Program-made: the position numbers and the translations under genes
NCBI RefSeq assembly: GCF_000317025.1
Contig: NC_019689.1
Coordinates: 1,775,501 to 1,839,500, forward strand
Reading direction: 5' to 3'
Origin: Pleurocapsa sp. PCC 7327
GTDB taxonomy: Bacteria; Cyanobacteriota; Cyanobacteriia; Cyanobacteriales; Microcystaceae
DNA length: 64,000 bases
The notes under the pieces: generated by a model
Seen by the model: the letters and a program-made list of their open reading frames with translations, nothing else
The model's database searches: none
Told to the model about the DNA's origin: nothing
Shown here: piece after piece, positions 37,114-45,571 of the stretch
Numbering within the stretch: the first letter of the stretch is position 1
Layout of the letters: each line of letters begins with the position of its first letter

Positions 37114-37218
37114 GGTTCGATGTTCCGGATATAGTATTGGATTAACAGCGAAGTCCGAGCCAAGATTGTTACGATCCAAGATAAAGACACTTTTATCGAA
37201 TTGAAATAGGCAGATTTT

Positions 37219-37857
37219 ATGACGACATCCTATGTAACTTCTTCTGCAAGAGCTGAGATGAGCGAACTTCGGCGATTGAAAGGCTTGCTGCCGCCGGAGT
37301 TGCAAAGCTGGGTGATGGTGGAAGGCACGACAGAAGTCAATCCCCCTCTAATTCGGTGCGAAGAAATCAGTCGAGACGAAGTAGAGATCCAAATCGACTT
37401 AGCCAAATGGGAAAATCTGGCGATCGACCAGCGCAATCTCATATTTTGGCACGAAGTCGCTCGGATTCAAAACGATACAATTCCCAGAGAGGGATGGGAA
37501 ATGGCAGCCTTAGCCATTGGTTTGGGCGGGGCGGTTGGAGAACTTTGGGTACAGGATGGGTTATTGCTGATTTTAGCGCTGGGGTTGTGCGGAATTTCTG
37601 GCTATCGACTCTGGCAGAAAAATAACGGAGAACGGGTTTATAAGGAAGCGATCGAAGCCGATGAAAAAGCGATCGCGCTGGCAACTCGTTTTGGCTATAC
37701 GCTTCCCAATGCCTACAAAAGTTTGGGCAGCGCCCTCAAGACGCTCATAGAGCAAACTCCCAATCGCCGTCAGCGCAAAAAATATGAATCTCGCTTGCAA
37801 GCACTCCGTCGAAGTGCTTCCAAAGCCAAAGCCAGTATGAAGCAAGAAACTCCATGA
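37219..37857 (+). CDS. DUF3318 protein
   Basis: This 212-aa protein starts with a conserved-looking soluble part (EMSELRRLKGLLPPELQSWV, EIQIDLAKWENLAIDQRNLI and FWHEVARIQ), then has two hydrophobic segments (WEMAALAIGLGGAVGELWV and GLLLILALGLCGISGYRLW), and ends with a basic helical tail. This pattern is the cyanobacterial DUF3318 family. HEVARI resembles a metalloprotease HE-x-x-x motif, but no HExxH is present. The protein is probably in the plasma or thylakoid membrane with both termini cytoplasmic. Function unknown. Confidence 0.8.
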   Translation: MTTSYVTSSARAEMSELRRLKGLLPPELQSWVMVEGTTEVNPPLIRCEEISRDEVEIQIDLAKWENLAIDQRNLIFWHEVARIQNDTIPREGWEMAALAIGLGGAVGELWVQDGLLLILALGLCGISGYRLWQKNNGERVYKEAIEADEKAIALATRFGYTLPNAYKSLGSALKTLIEQTPNRRQRKKYESRLQALRRSASKAKASMKQETP

Positions 37858-37994
37858 AATGAGAAATTAAAGAAGGCGAGGTCAAATAAAGGAGGTAAAA
37901 TTCAACTCAGAAATCAAAAAATAATGACTTATAATTCACCTCTGCCCTCTCGCAACCGACGTTCCCTCTCTCATAGACTAATGACTAACCGCTA

Positions 37995-38993
37995 ATGACC
38001 ATTCATACTCCAGAAACCGATTTTTCCGTCGTTTACTACAATAACCTCCCAGTTATCCAAATGCCTCAGCGCTTGACCATCTTGGAAGCCGTCGCTTTCA
38101 AGGAGGCATGTCATCAGCTTCTGGACAACAATCCGACATCTCAACAGATGATCTTCGATTTTAAAAATACCGAGTTTATTGACAGTAGTGGAGTTGGGGC
38201 ATTAGTCCATAACTCTAAGGCTACTGGAGAAAGAGGGATAGAGTTAATTCTCTATAACGTTCGTCCTCCGGTCATGGCGGTTTTGTCAATGACGGGACTC
38301 GATCGCATCCTCCAGATTACGTCTCCAATACAAGACGACGAACGACCTCACCATCTAAATGTCAGCGCGCAGATCCCAGAAACGCATCCATCGGTTCGGA
38401 GTTGGGTCAAACGGTTAATCGATATCGTCGGCAGTTTGGTCGGATTGGGAATTACGGCGATCGCATTCATTCCGATCGCGATCGCCATCCAACTCGACGA
38501 TCCCGGACCAATTTTCTTTTTCCAAACGCGCTGCGGTTGGCTAGGAAAACAGTTTAAAATCATTAAATTTCGTTCCATGTGCGTCGGTGCGGAAGCCCTC
38601 AAAAACCAAATTCCCAATCAGGCGCAAGGCGCTATTTTCAAAAATCAAAATGACCCGAGAGTTACCAAAGTCGGTCGTTTTTTGCGACGTACCAGTTTGG
38701 ATGAATTGCCCCAATTCTGGAATGTTTTAGTTGGAGACATGAGTTTAGTCGGCACCAGACCGCCTACGCCCGATGAGGTAGAACGATACGAAGTTCCAGA
38801 ATGGCAGCGACTCGATGTCAAACCGGGCATGACAGGAGAATGGCAGGTCAACGGGCGATCCCAGATTACTAATTTTGAAGACGTGATCAAATTAGATTTG
38901 CGATATCAAAAAAATTGGAGCCTTAAATACGACTTGGAATTAATTTTAAAAACAATTTTAATCCTATTTCGTAAAAATAGTGGAGCTTTTTAG
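37995..38993 (+). CDS. STAS domain fused to polyprenyl-phosphate sugar transferase
   Basis: Residues about 5-110 form a STAS domain (anti-sigma-factor antagonist type), with the phosphorylatable Ser region in FDFKNTEFIDSSGVGALVHN. From about residue 135 follows a WcaJ/EpsL-type bacterial sugar transferase: the membrane hairpin IDIVGSLVGLGITAIAFIPI, PIFFFQTRCGWLGKQFKIIK, FRSMCVGAEAL, RRTSLDELPQFWNVLVGDMS, GTRPPTPDEVERYE and KPGMTGEWQVNGRSQI. The second part transfers a sugar phosphate to a lipid carrier, the first step of exopolysaccharide assembly. The fused STAS domain suggests control by phosphorylation or partner binding. The ORF overlaps the RsbW-like gene by 14 bases, indicating coupled translation. 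Confidence 0.92.
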   Translation: MTIHTPETDFSVVYYNNLPVIQMPQRLTILEAVAFKEACHQLLDNNPTSQQMIFDFKNTEFIDSSGVGALVHNSKATGERGIELILYNVRPPVMAVLSMTGLDRILQITSPIQDDERPHHLNVSAQIPETHPSVRSWVKRLIDIVGSLVGLGITAIAFIPIAIAIQLDDPGPIFFFQTRCGWLGKQFKIIKFRSMCVGAEALKNQIPNQAQGAIFKNQNDPRVTKVGRFLRRTSLDELPQFWNVLVGDMSLVGTRPPTPDEVERYEVPEWQRLDVKPGMTGEWQVNGRSQITNFEDVIKLDLRYQKNWSLKYDLELILKTILILFRKNSGAF

Positions 38994-39447
38994 TAATAAA
39001 AAACAAAACTCAGACGAACAATTGCGCGAACAATTTCGGCTCCGAGTTAAAACTCATATAGAAGCTTTGACGATAGTCTTACAGTGGTTCGAGCGCAATA
39101 CAGAACCGATCTTGCCAGAAAAGTGTCGATGGCAATGTAAATTAGCACTAGCAGAAGGATTTACAAATACAGTTCGCTACGCCCATCAACACCTGCCAAC
39201 AACAACGCCAATCGATATAGAATTAAATATATTTAGCAACTATTTAGAAATCCGCATCTGGGATTGGGGATCTCCTTTCGACATTCATGCCAAACTGAAG
39301 GCTTTACGTCAAAATCCAACCGATCCCCTAGAAAAAGAAGGCGATCGCGGGCTATTCTTCATGCAAGAACTCACCGACGATCTCCAGTACGTTCGCGCCT
39401 CAGAAGCCCGCAATTGTTTGGTAATGAAAAAAAAGATTTCTGGTTAA
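38980..39447 (+). CDS. RsbW-like anti-sigma factor / serine kinase
   Basis: This 155-aa protein is a HATPase_c_2 domain of the RsbW/SpoIIAB class: the N box LALAEGFTNTVRYAHQH with Glu and Asn, the Asp-containing IRIWDWGSPFD, and the G box KEGDRGLFFMQELTDDLQYV. Such proteins bind ATP and phosphorylate a Ser in a STAS antagonist. Its start lies inside the STAS-transferase gene, so the two partners are made together. No sigma factor is adjacent, so the target may be the transferase's own STAS domain. About 55 bases to the next stop there is a repeat tract. Confidence 0.9.
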   Translation: MELFSNKKQNSDEQLREQFRLRVKTHIEALTIVLQWFERNTEPILPEKCRWQCKLALAEGFTNTVRYAHQHLPTTTPIDIELNIFSNYLEIRIWDWGSPFDIHAKLKALRQNPTDPLEKEGDRGLFFMQELTDDLQYVRASEARNCLVMKKKISG

Positions 39448-39503
39448 TTGTTGGTAGTTAGTAATTATTCGATAACTACTACCTCCTAACTACTAACACC
39501 TCA

Positions 39504-40391
39504 TCAAATTTCTGCGACGGCTCGCTCGATTAACCTTCTGGCTAAGGTCTGGATTCCCGTATGCTCGTAATAATTAGTCGTCATATCAAGAAAAGCGGCT
39601 AAATAGTCCAATTTATCCTCAGAAACTTCTACGAAACTTTGAATTTTGCTAGCAATTTTTTGAGGGGTTAAATCTCTCTCGGCAACGAAATTGCCCATCC
39701 ATCCTTTGACAGAATCAAAGCTAGTAGCAATAAAATCTAATTGACTGCCAACCCTGTCGCCGGGAACCAGACTTTTAATCCGATTAAAGGTAGAATTTTT
39801 GTCTAGTTCTTGGGGAGAGAGATTGCCAAGAGTTGACTGCGCTTTGAGAATAAAATCCGGTCCGAGGGGAATCAAACCGTCTATGCAGACCAAAGCTGCC
39901 ATCCGCATCAACGACTCGCCGCTATAGTCGGCTAAAGAGGCAACAAAATCGCCAATGCTATCGCCGGGAATGCCGTTAATTTGACAAAAAGCGACCAACT
40001 CGACCACTAATTTAATGGCCAGGTCGATCGCCTGCGCTTTTTCTGGATTGGGGGTAATGCGGTTTAAAAACCCAAGTAGAGAAATTTTCTCGCCTATTTT
40101 ATTGGCCAAAGCCGCTGTTCCAATGGCGCTATCGGTACTATCGACGGTCTGGTATAGCCAGAGGGCGCGTTGGTATCCCTGAGACTTATCGTTAAAAAGG
40201 CGAACCGCACGCTCGCCGATTTGTTGAATTATAGCTTCGTCAGTTTCTCCGGTCACCTTGCGAATTGTATTTTCAAAACCGACTAAGTTTTCCCACTGTC
40301 CCGGTACGACGAAATCGAGCGATCGCAGCACCATAATCGTTATATTATTCGTCGGCAGTTCGTTGACCAGTTCGTAAATTGGCTTACTCAC
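39504..40391 (-). CDS. Conserved alpha-helical protein, unknown
   Basis: This 295-aa protein begins at a GTG and has no signal peptide or clear membrane helix. It is almost entirely helical by composition, with segments AAALANKIGEKISLLGFLNR-like text (residues about 95-115), IDLAIKLVVELVAFCQINGI and ESLMRMAALVCIDGLIPLGP. The last two are fairly hydrophobic, so membrane association is possible. I do not recognise the family. It is convergent with the RsbW-like gene and precedes the lipoprotein gene on the same strand by about 90 bases, so it may share its transcript. Confidence 0.6.
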   Translation of the reverse strand: MSKPIYELVNELPTNNITIMVLRSLDFVVPGQWENLVGFENTIRKVTGETDEAIIQQIGERAVRLFNDKSQGYQRALWLYQTVDSTDSAIGTAALANKIGEKISLLGFLNRITPNPEKAQAIDLAIKLVVELVAFCQINGIPGDSIGDFVASLADYSGESLMRMAALVCIDGLIPLGPDFILKAQSTLGNLSPQELDKNSTFNRIKSLVPGDRVGSQLDFIATSFDSVKGWMGNFVAERDLTPQKIASKIQSFVEVSEDKLDYLAAFLDMTTNYYEHTGIQTLARRLIERAVAEI

Positions 40392-40482
40392 AATTTTCTC
40401 CTTTGTCCTTTATTATCGGTTGTCAGTTATTTGTTATGGGAGAGGGAGGTGAAAGTTCTTCCTGCTCGTCACTCAGCGATCC

Positions 40483-41010
40483 CTACTTAGCAGTCGCAGT
40501 TGGCTGGCTGCTAATTTTCGCTAAGCCATCTAAGTCGAATTTTTCTAGCCAAGCTTGGCGATCGCTTTCTGTAAAAGAAGCATCGCGAGACAGCACTTTG
40601 ACTTGGAAACGATTGTTGACCAAAACTGCCGTTACATTATTTCCCTGTTTGACGGCTGGATAGCCGCCAATCTTTTCGGTACTTTGCTGAAATTTCTCGA
40701 CGGCACCGGGATTGTTAAGCGTATCGGAAATTGCCATCACTGCTACGTCTTTGCCGTCTTTTTTCAACTTTGCCTCGGCAAATCCCGTTTTCTCCTGAGT
40801 GTAGACGCGATCGTAGCCATCTGTACCAGCCGGAAAAAACTTGTTAAAGCTGCTACCCGATAGCGACTCTTGGACGATAGCTTTTGCCCCTCTTTGGGTA
40901 CTCTCTTGTTGTACCCTCTCAAAACGAGAAGGCGCTTGGGTGGCACAAGCAGATAGTAACAGCAAAGTAACCAGCAAGCATGCAGTTAAAACTTTTCGTA
41001 ATCGCAGCAT
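40483..41010 (-). CDS. Probable lipoprotein, unknown family
   Basis: The ATG at 41010 gives a lipoprotein signal: MLRLRKVLTACLLVTLLLLSAC, with lipobox LLSAC and cleavage before Cys22. The mature part (about 150 aa) contains GFAEAKLKKDGKDVAVMAIS, a KFQQSTEKIGGYPAVKQGNN region and NRFQVKVLSRDASFTESDRQ. The pattern of a hydrophilic beta-alpha domain resembles cyanobacterial proteins annotated only as hypothetical. A start ten residues upstream (41040) is less likely. It would sit on the outer or inner membrane facing the periplasm. Confidence 0.72.
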   Translation of the reverse strand: MLRLRKVLTACLLVTLLLLSACATQAPSRFERVQQESTQRGAKAIVQESLSGSSFNKFFPAGTDGYDRVYTQEKTGFAEAKLKKDGKDVAVMAISDTLNNPGAVEKFQQSTEKIGGYPAVKQGNNVTAVLVNNRFQVKVLSRDASFTESDRQAWLEKFDLDGLAKISSQPTATAK

Positions 41011-41234
41011 AAATATTTGTATCCGTACGTAAATCTTCAAAGGCTCTTTTCTATTTTGTCCTAATCTCTGGTTCTTAAGATATTCTTGTTAAATCTTTCA
41101 CAACAATGCTAAAACCAATGCCGACAATGACTGGAACTCTAATCGATCGAGTTGCATCAGATCCGCATCATACATTAGACATATTTCATCCTTTTTAAAC
41201 CTGTTAAAATTCCAGTTGACCTATAGGTTAGGAT

Positions 41235-42464
41235 ATGCGCATCCTGCTTTACTCATATAATTATTATCCCGAACCCATTGGCATCGCTCCACTGATGACC
41301 GAACTAGCCGAAGGATTGGTTGGGCGAGGTCATCAGGTTCGCGTCATTACTGCCATGCCTTGGTATCCAGTTGGGGAAATTTCCCCAGAATATCGCGGGA
41401 AGCTATACCTAACAGAAGAACGTAACGGGGTTAAGATACAGCGCTCTTATGTTTGGATTCGCCGTCATCGAAGTCTGAGCAATCGAGTCTTCTTCGAGGT
41501 CAGTTTCATGATTCTGAGCTTTTTCCAGGCACTCCGGGGCTGGCGGCCCGACGCAATCATCCTAACCATACCGGGACTGCCAGTGTGCCTTCCTGCTGCC
41601 TTACTCGGATGGTTTTACCGCACCCCAATCGTTTTGAATCTTCAAGATATCTTACCAGATGCCGCCGTTCACGTCGGACTGATCGAGAACGAAAAAGTCA
41701 TTTGCCTGTTTCGCAAGTTAGAGCAATTTGCCTACCGAACTGCTACCAAAATTACTGTTATTGCTGATGGATTCACCAAAAACCTGCTTGAAAAAGGTGT
41801 TCCAGCCGATAAACTCATCGAGATTCCTAACTGGGTCGATGTTAACTTTATCAAGCCACTTTCAAAAGAAAATAACTATTTTCGGACTGAAAATCACTTA
41901 GAAGATAAATTCGTGGTGATGTATTCTGGCAACATTGCCCTCACCCAACCCCTAGAAATCTTAATCGATGCAGCCGCACGAGTGCAACATATTCCCGATC
42001 TAGCCTTTGTTATTGTCGGTAAAAAGGAAGCTCTCAGGCGACTAGATCGTTACTGTCAAGAACGCGGAGTCAAAAATGTTTTATTGCGACCTTTTCAGCC
42101 CAGAGAACGGCTTCCACAGATGCTAGCAGCGGCAGACGTAGCAATGGTGATGCAAAAAGACAACGTTATCTGTTTTAATATGCCCTCGAAAATTCAAGTG
42201 TTGCTGGCAAGCGGTCGCGCCATTATTGCCTCGGTTCCAGCCAAGGGAACGGCTGCTAGGGCAATCAAAAAAAGCGGTGGCGGGATCGTCGTTCCTCCAG
42301 AAGATCCCGAGGCACTCGCCCAAGCCATTTTGGGACTCTACTCAAATCCAGAAAAAGTGAAAGCTTTGGGCAAAAAGGGAAGAGAATATGCAGAACAACA
42401 TTATTCCTTTGAATTGGCTTTGGATAGTTACGAGCAATTGCTTGCTTCGGTTGGGAATTGTTGA
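41235..42464 (+). CDS. WcaI-like glycosyltransferase family 4
   Basis: The protein follows the WcaI pattern: MRILLYSYNYYPEPIGIAPL, RGHQVRVITAMPWYPVGEIS, TIPGLPVCLPAALLGWFYRT, LNLQDILPDAAVHVGLI and IPNWVDVNFIKPLSKENN. The nucleotide-sugar site has the E-x7-E region replaced by IVVPPEDPEALAQAILGLYS, and the preceding MQKDNVICFNMPSKIQVLLA is characteristic. WcaI adds a fucose or related sugar in colanic acid-type synthesis in enterobacteria; here the sugar is unknown. It starts the downstream exopolysaccharide region but is separated by about 2 kb from the next transferase. Confidence 0.9.
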   Translation: MRILLYSYNYYPEPIGIAPLMTELAEGLVGRGHQVRVITAMPWYPVGEISPEYRGKLYLTEERNGVKIQRSYVWIRRHRSLSNRVFFEVSFMILSFFQALRGWRPDAIILTIPGLPVCLPAALLGWFYRTPIVLNLQDILPDAAVHVGLIENEKVICLFRKLEQFAYRTATKITVIADGFTKNLLEKGVPADKLIEIPNWVDVNFIKPLSKENNYFRTENHLEDKFVVMYSGNIALTQPLEILIDAAARVQHIPDLAFVIVGKKEALRRLDRYCQERGVKNVLLRPFQPRERLPQMLAAADVAMVMQKDNVICFNMPSKIQVLLASGRAIIASVPAKGTAARAIKKSGGGIVVPPEDPEALAQAILGLYSNPEKVKALGKKGREYAEQHYSFELALDSYEQLLASVGNC

Positions 42465-42767
42465 GGGTTAAATGGCTATTTTTAGCTTGTATCAAATCCG
42501 TTTCATTAGTCGTAATCTGTATGTGGTTCGAGCAGGACGCTCGCGCTACTGGCTATTAATACATGGCAGTCGATCGAGCATTAAATGGCTGACAGCAAAC
42601 CCTCTAACCTAGTTGAGTGACAAAACTCAAATCGCCCTCACCCCAACCCCTCTCCCAGAGCGGGAGAGGGGCTTTCCACTTAAGACTTTGGACTAAAGTC
42701 CCTTCGCCCCTTGTGAGAGAAGGGATTTAGGGATGAGGGGACAAAGATTTGTCAGTCAACCAGCCCT
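42465..42767. repeat. Intergenic repeat region with GGGAGAGGGG palindrome
   Basis: From about 42530 a GGTTCGAGCAGGACGCTCGC unit of the dispersed palindromic family is seen. From about 42635 CCCTCACCCCAACCCCTCTC, CCAGAGCGGGAGAGGGG and later GAAGGGATTTAGGGATGAGGG form a long imperfect inverted structure known to recur in many cyanobacterial genomes. There is no gene. Confidence 0.6.
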
Positions 42768-43421
42768 CTAACTATGAATTCTCGGTTCTGGATACAGAGA
42801 AGATAAGATTTGGCTTTCAATTGCAGCTAATTCATCCAGACGCTGCCGGACTAGCTCTCGCTCGAAATAGCTATCTGCTAAAATCCAGTAAGTTCCGTAG
42901 TGACGTGCCTCGGATGCTGTCAAACTGCGATAAAATTTAGCTAACTCCGGTTCGGGACAAGATTCGCCCAGCAATCCCAACCGTTCGTGAGAGCGTGCTT
43001 CGATCGGAGCTGATACTAGCAAGGAATCGAGCAATCGCTCTGGTTCGTCGCGACGAATTTGAGCCTTTAGTCGAGCGCCATAGGGGGACGACGCAAGCGG
43101 GGCTAGAGGGATTCCGCGCCGATCTAGCCACTAGTTGACTTGCTCGAAATGTTCTAGTTCTTCTTGCGCGATCGCAGTTAATTTTCGCACTAGAGGCGCG
43201 TAAGAAGGGTAGCGAAACATTAAATTCAAGGCGACCCCCGCAGCTTTTCGCTCGCAGTGAGAACGATCGAGTAGGATAATGTCTAAATTGGCGATCGCCT
43301 GTTCGATCCAAGCCGATTGAGTGGGCTGTTTGAGAATATTAATTTTTGTGAGTGCAGACAAAGACACGCGATTTGACAGACACGATAAAGCTATACTGTG
43401 CAGTTTAGCAAACTTGCTCAA
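42768..43421 (-). pseudogene. miaE: tRNA-(ms2io6A)-hydroxylase MiaE with in-frame amber codon
   Basis: One frame encodes a MiaE-type di-iron protein, but a TAG at 43131-43133 interrupts it. Before the stop: ILLDRSHCERKAAGVALNLM, FRYPSYAPLVRKLTAIAQEE and LEHFEQVN; after it, in the same frame: WLDRRGIPLAPLASSPYGAR, SAPIEARSHERLGLL, EARHYGTYWILADSYF and EPRIHS. Homologues read EQVNQWL here as I remember them, so a CAG-to-TAG change is likely. The Glu and ExxH iron ligands are split between both halves. The enzyme would hydroxylate the modified A37 of certain tRNAs. The N terminus could start at a GTG or TTG near 43370 rather than at 43421. Nonfunctional, suppressed, or a sequencing error. Confidence 0.85.
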
Positions 43422-43739
43422 CCCAGGAGAGGTAGAGTTGGGAACTCGGAGACTGGGGGACGAGGAGACAAGGAGACTGGAGGGACAATTAACGACTAAC
43501 CACTAACAAATGACCAATGACGAATTTTTTTTAGGGACAAGGGAAAAGGGGAAGGGGGAAAAATGAAAATGTCCTTTGCCCTTTCCCCTTTCTCCCAATC
43601 CCAATGACCAACGATCGATGACCGATCTCCGATCTGGAATCGGCTCGATAGGGAGTGTGTCACAATAGATGTCGAAAGATGAATTTTCCCGCCAAGTTTG
43701 GGAAGCCTTATACAAATACTCCGATTCCGATAGGAAGCA
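43422..43739. repeat. Degenerate G-rich and ACTAAC-type repeat tract
   Basis: No gene is supported. The stretch holds GAGACTGGGGGACGAGGAG-like units, CTAACCACTAACAAATGACC, and an imperfect inverted pair around GAAAAGGGGAAGGGGGAAA and CCCTTTCCCCTTTC (about 43550-43595). An open frame on the minus strand across it has a biased, repeat-derived composition. Confidence 0.55.
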
Positions 43740-44486
43740 ATGACCCATCGCCGAATTGTTATAGGTGACGTTCACGGACATTACAACGCGCTTATCTCCT
43801 TGCTAGACGCGATCGCTCCTGCAAGCGACGACCAGGTATACTTTTTAGGAGACTTGATCGACCGAGGACCTCACAGCGCCAAGGTAGTAGACTTCGTTCT
43901 CGCTAACAAATACAAGTGTTTGCTAGGAAACCACGAGCAATTGCTACTCGATGCGGTGGGGAACGGTCAGATTGTCAAGAATGTGTTCCAAGCTTGGCTC
44001 TATAGCGGCGGCTATGCTACCTTAGTCAGCTACGACAATAACATTCCCCAAGATCATCTCGATTGGATGAAAACCCTGCCCACCTATTTGGATTTAGGAG
44101 ATATTTGGTTAGTTCATGCTGGAGTTCATCCCCAGATGCCAATTGAAACCCAAACAGCCGATCATTTTTGTTGGATTCGAGATGAATTCCACAGCATGAC
44201 GCAGCCTTATTTTGCCGATAAGCTCATTATTACCGGGCATACTATCACCTTTACCTTTCCAGGCGTTAAACCCGGTCAACTGGTTTCCGGTGCGGGGTGG
44301 CTGGATATCGATACAGGAGCTTACCATCCAAACAGCGGTTGGTTAACTGGCTTAGATATCACCAACAAGAAAGTCTATCAAGTCAATGCCAAAAAAGGCA
44401 CTCGGCGCACGCTGTCCTTAGAAAAAGTCGTTACCCAAGTCGAACCGTCTGTAGTGTTGTCGAAGCGAGCGAAAAGCCGTTTATAA
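43740..44486 (+). CDS. PPP-family metallophosphatase (serine/threonine phosphatase-like)
   Basis: The metal-binding motifs of the PPP superfamily are complete: GDVHGHYNAL, FLGDLIDRGPHS and LLGNHEQLLLDAV. Later ligands are the His in IWLVHAGVHPQMP and the His in IITGHTITFTFPG. At 248 aa it resembles bacterial PrpA/ApaH-like phosphatases acting on phosphoproteins or on dinucleotide polyphosphates. It overlaps in reading, not in protein, with the next gene's upstream region; the glycosyltransferase ATG lies only 15 bases after its stop, so both are probably on one transcript. A link to protein phosphorylation in exopolysaccharide control is possible. Confidence 0.9.
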   Translation: MTHRRIVIGDVHGHYNALISLLDAIAPASDDQVYFLGDLIDRGPHSAKVVDFVLANKYKCLLGNHEQLLLDAVGNGQIVKNVFQAWLYSGGYATLVSYDNNIPQDHLDWMKTLPTYLDLGDIWLVHAGVHPQMPIETQTADHFCWIRDEFHSMTQPYFADKLIITGHTITFTFPGVKPGQLVSGAGWLDIDTGAYHPNSGWLTGLDITNKKVYQVNAKKGTRRTLSLEKVVTQVEPSVVLSKRAKSRL

Positions 44487-44500
44487 ATTCCAAACGCAAA

Positions 44501-45571
44501 ATGCATAAATGCGGCGTACACCTAATTCGTACTCATTATCCCCATTGGGGAAAATACACGGGAATCAATAGGTTTGTTGAGTATATCGATCCAGAAAAAT
44601 TTAAAATAGACGATCGCGTCGTGCCGATGGGAGAAAGTAATTTTCCCATCACCAGTCCCAGAATCAAAAAGCGTCTCAGGCATTGGATTAAGAAAAATGG
44701 AGTCCGAGAGTACGATCTCAACGATTTGATGGCAGAAACGGTTGCGCTAGGTCAGTGGTTGCGAGGTCGTGCCGACATAGTTCATTATCTCGATGGCGAA
44801 CACTCTTTACAGTATTTACCATCTTTAATTCGTAAATTGAAATTTTTAAGAAAAAAAGCATCGATTGTCGCAACTTTTCACCAACCGCCCCAAGATTTAG
44901 AGTTTCTCTTAAATGTTGATATCGTTCGCCGTCTCGATCGCGTTATTGTCATTTCTCCAGACCAAACTGCTTACTTCGAGCAATATTTGCCAAAACATAA
45001 AATCTCGCTCGTCTTACATGGTGTAGATGTAAATTATTTTCATCCCGCCACTGAATCGCAAAAAACGGACAAGTTTCGCTGTCTTAGCGTTGGTTCTTGG
45101 CTGCGGGATTACGATCGTGTTTTAGCTGTGGCAGAGCGGTTACAAACCCATGCAGATATCGAATTCCACATTGTCTCCCCAAAAGTTTCTGCCTCGCCCG
45201 AACAGAAAAATATATATATCTACAAAGATATCGACGATACCCAATTACTGAAACTCTATCAGCAGTCTGACGTACTATTCCTACCCCTATTTGGCGCGAC
45301 TGCTAACAATGCTATTTTAGAGGGCATGGCTTGTGGTTTGCCGATAATCTCTACAGATTTGACTTCAATTCGAGCTTACCTTCCCGGCAAAGAAGCAATT
45401 CTCATTTCGGACAATAATGTAGAACTGTGTGTAAAAACCATCTTAGACTTGTACAATAGCCCTAACATTTGTCAGGAGATGGCAAGAGCGGCTCGGCTCA
45501 GAGCAATCGAACTATCTTGGCAGAACGTGGCGCGACAGATGGAGTTAATTTATGCTTCATTAATATGCTGA
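44501..45571 (+). CDS. Glycosyltransferase family 4
   Basis: The protein begins MHKCGVHLIRTHYPHWGKYT and has a two-domain GT-B layout: N-terminal IVHYLDGEHSLQYLPSLIRK and VATFHQPPQDLEFLLN, then RVIVISPDQTAYFEQYLPKH, LVLHGVDVNYFHPA, RCLSVGSWLRDYDRV, and the donor-site FGATANNAILEGMACGLPII. An upstream in-frame ATG at 44297 would place 68 residues in another frame of the phosphatase gene, so the ATG at 44501 is right. Its stop overlaps the start of the next glycosyltransferase (ATGCTGA). Sugar and acceptor are unknown. Confidence 0.88.
   Translation: MHKCGVHLIRTHYPHWGKYTGINRFVEYIDPEKFKIDDRVVPMGESNFPITSPRIKKRLRHWIKKNGVREYDLNDLMAETVALGQWLRGRADIVHYLDGEHSLQYLPSLIRKLKFLRKKASIVATFHQPPQDLEFLLNVDIVRRLDRVIVISPDQTAYFEQYLPKHKISLVLHGVDVNYFHPATESQKTDKFRCLSVGSWLRDYDRVLAVAERLQTHADIEFHIVSPKVSASPEQKNIYIYKDIDDTQLLKLYQQSDVLFLPLFGATANNAILEGMACGLPIISTDLTSIRAYLPGKEAILISDNNVELCVKTILDLYNSPNICQEMARAARLRAIELSWQNVARQMELIYASLIC

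Noticed and set aside
37460-37475. FWHEVARI in the DUF3318 protein as a zinc protease motif
   Set aside because: The second His of HExxH is missing and no other protease feature is seen.
43503-43781. A 92-codon frame on the minus strand
   Set aside because: It covers repeat tracts and the antisense start of the phosphatase gene; no protein features are visible.
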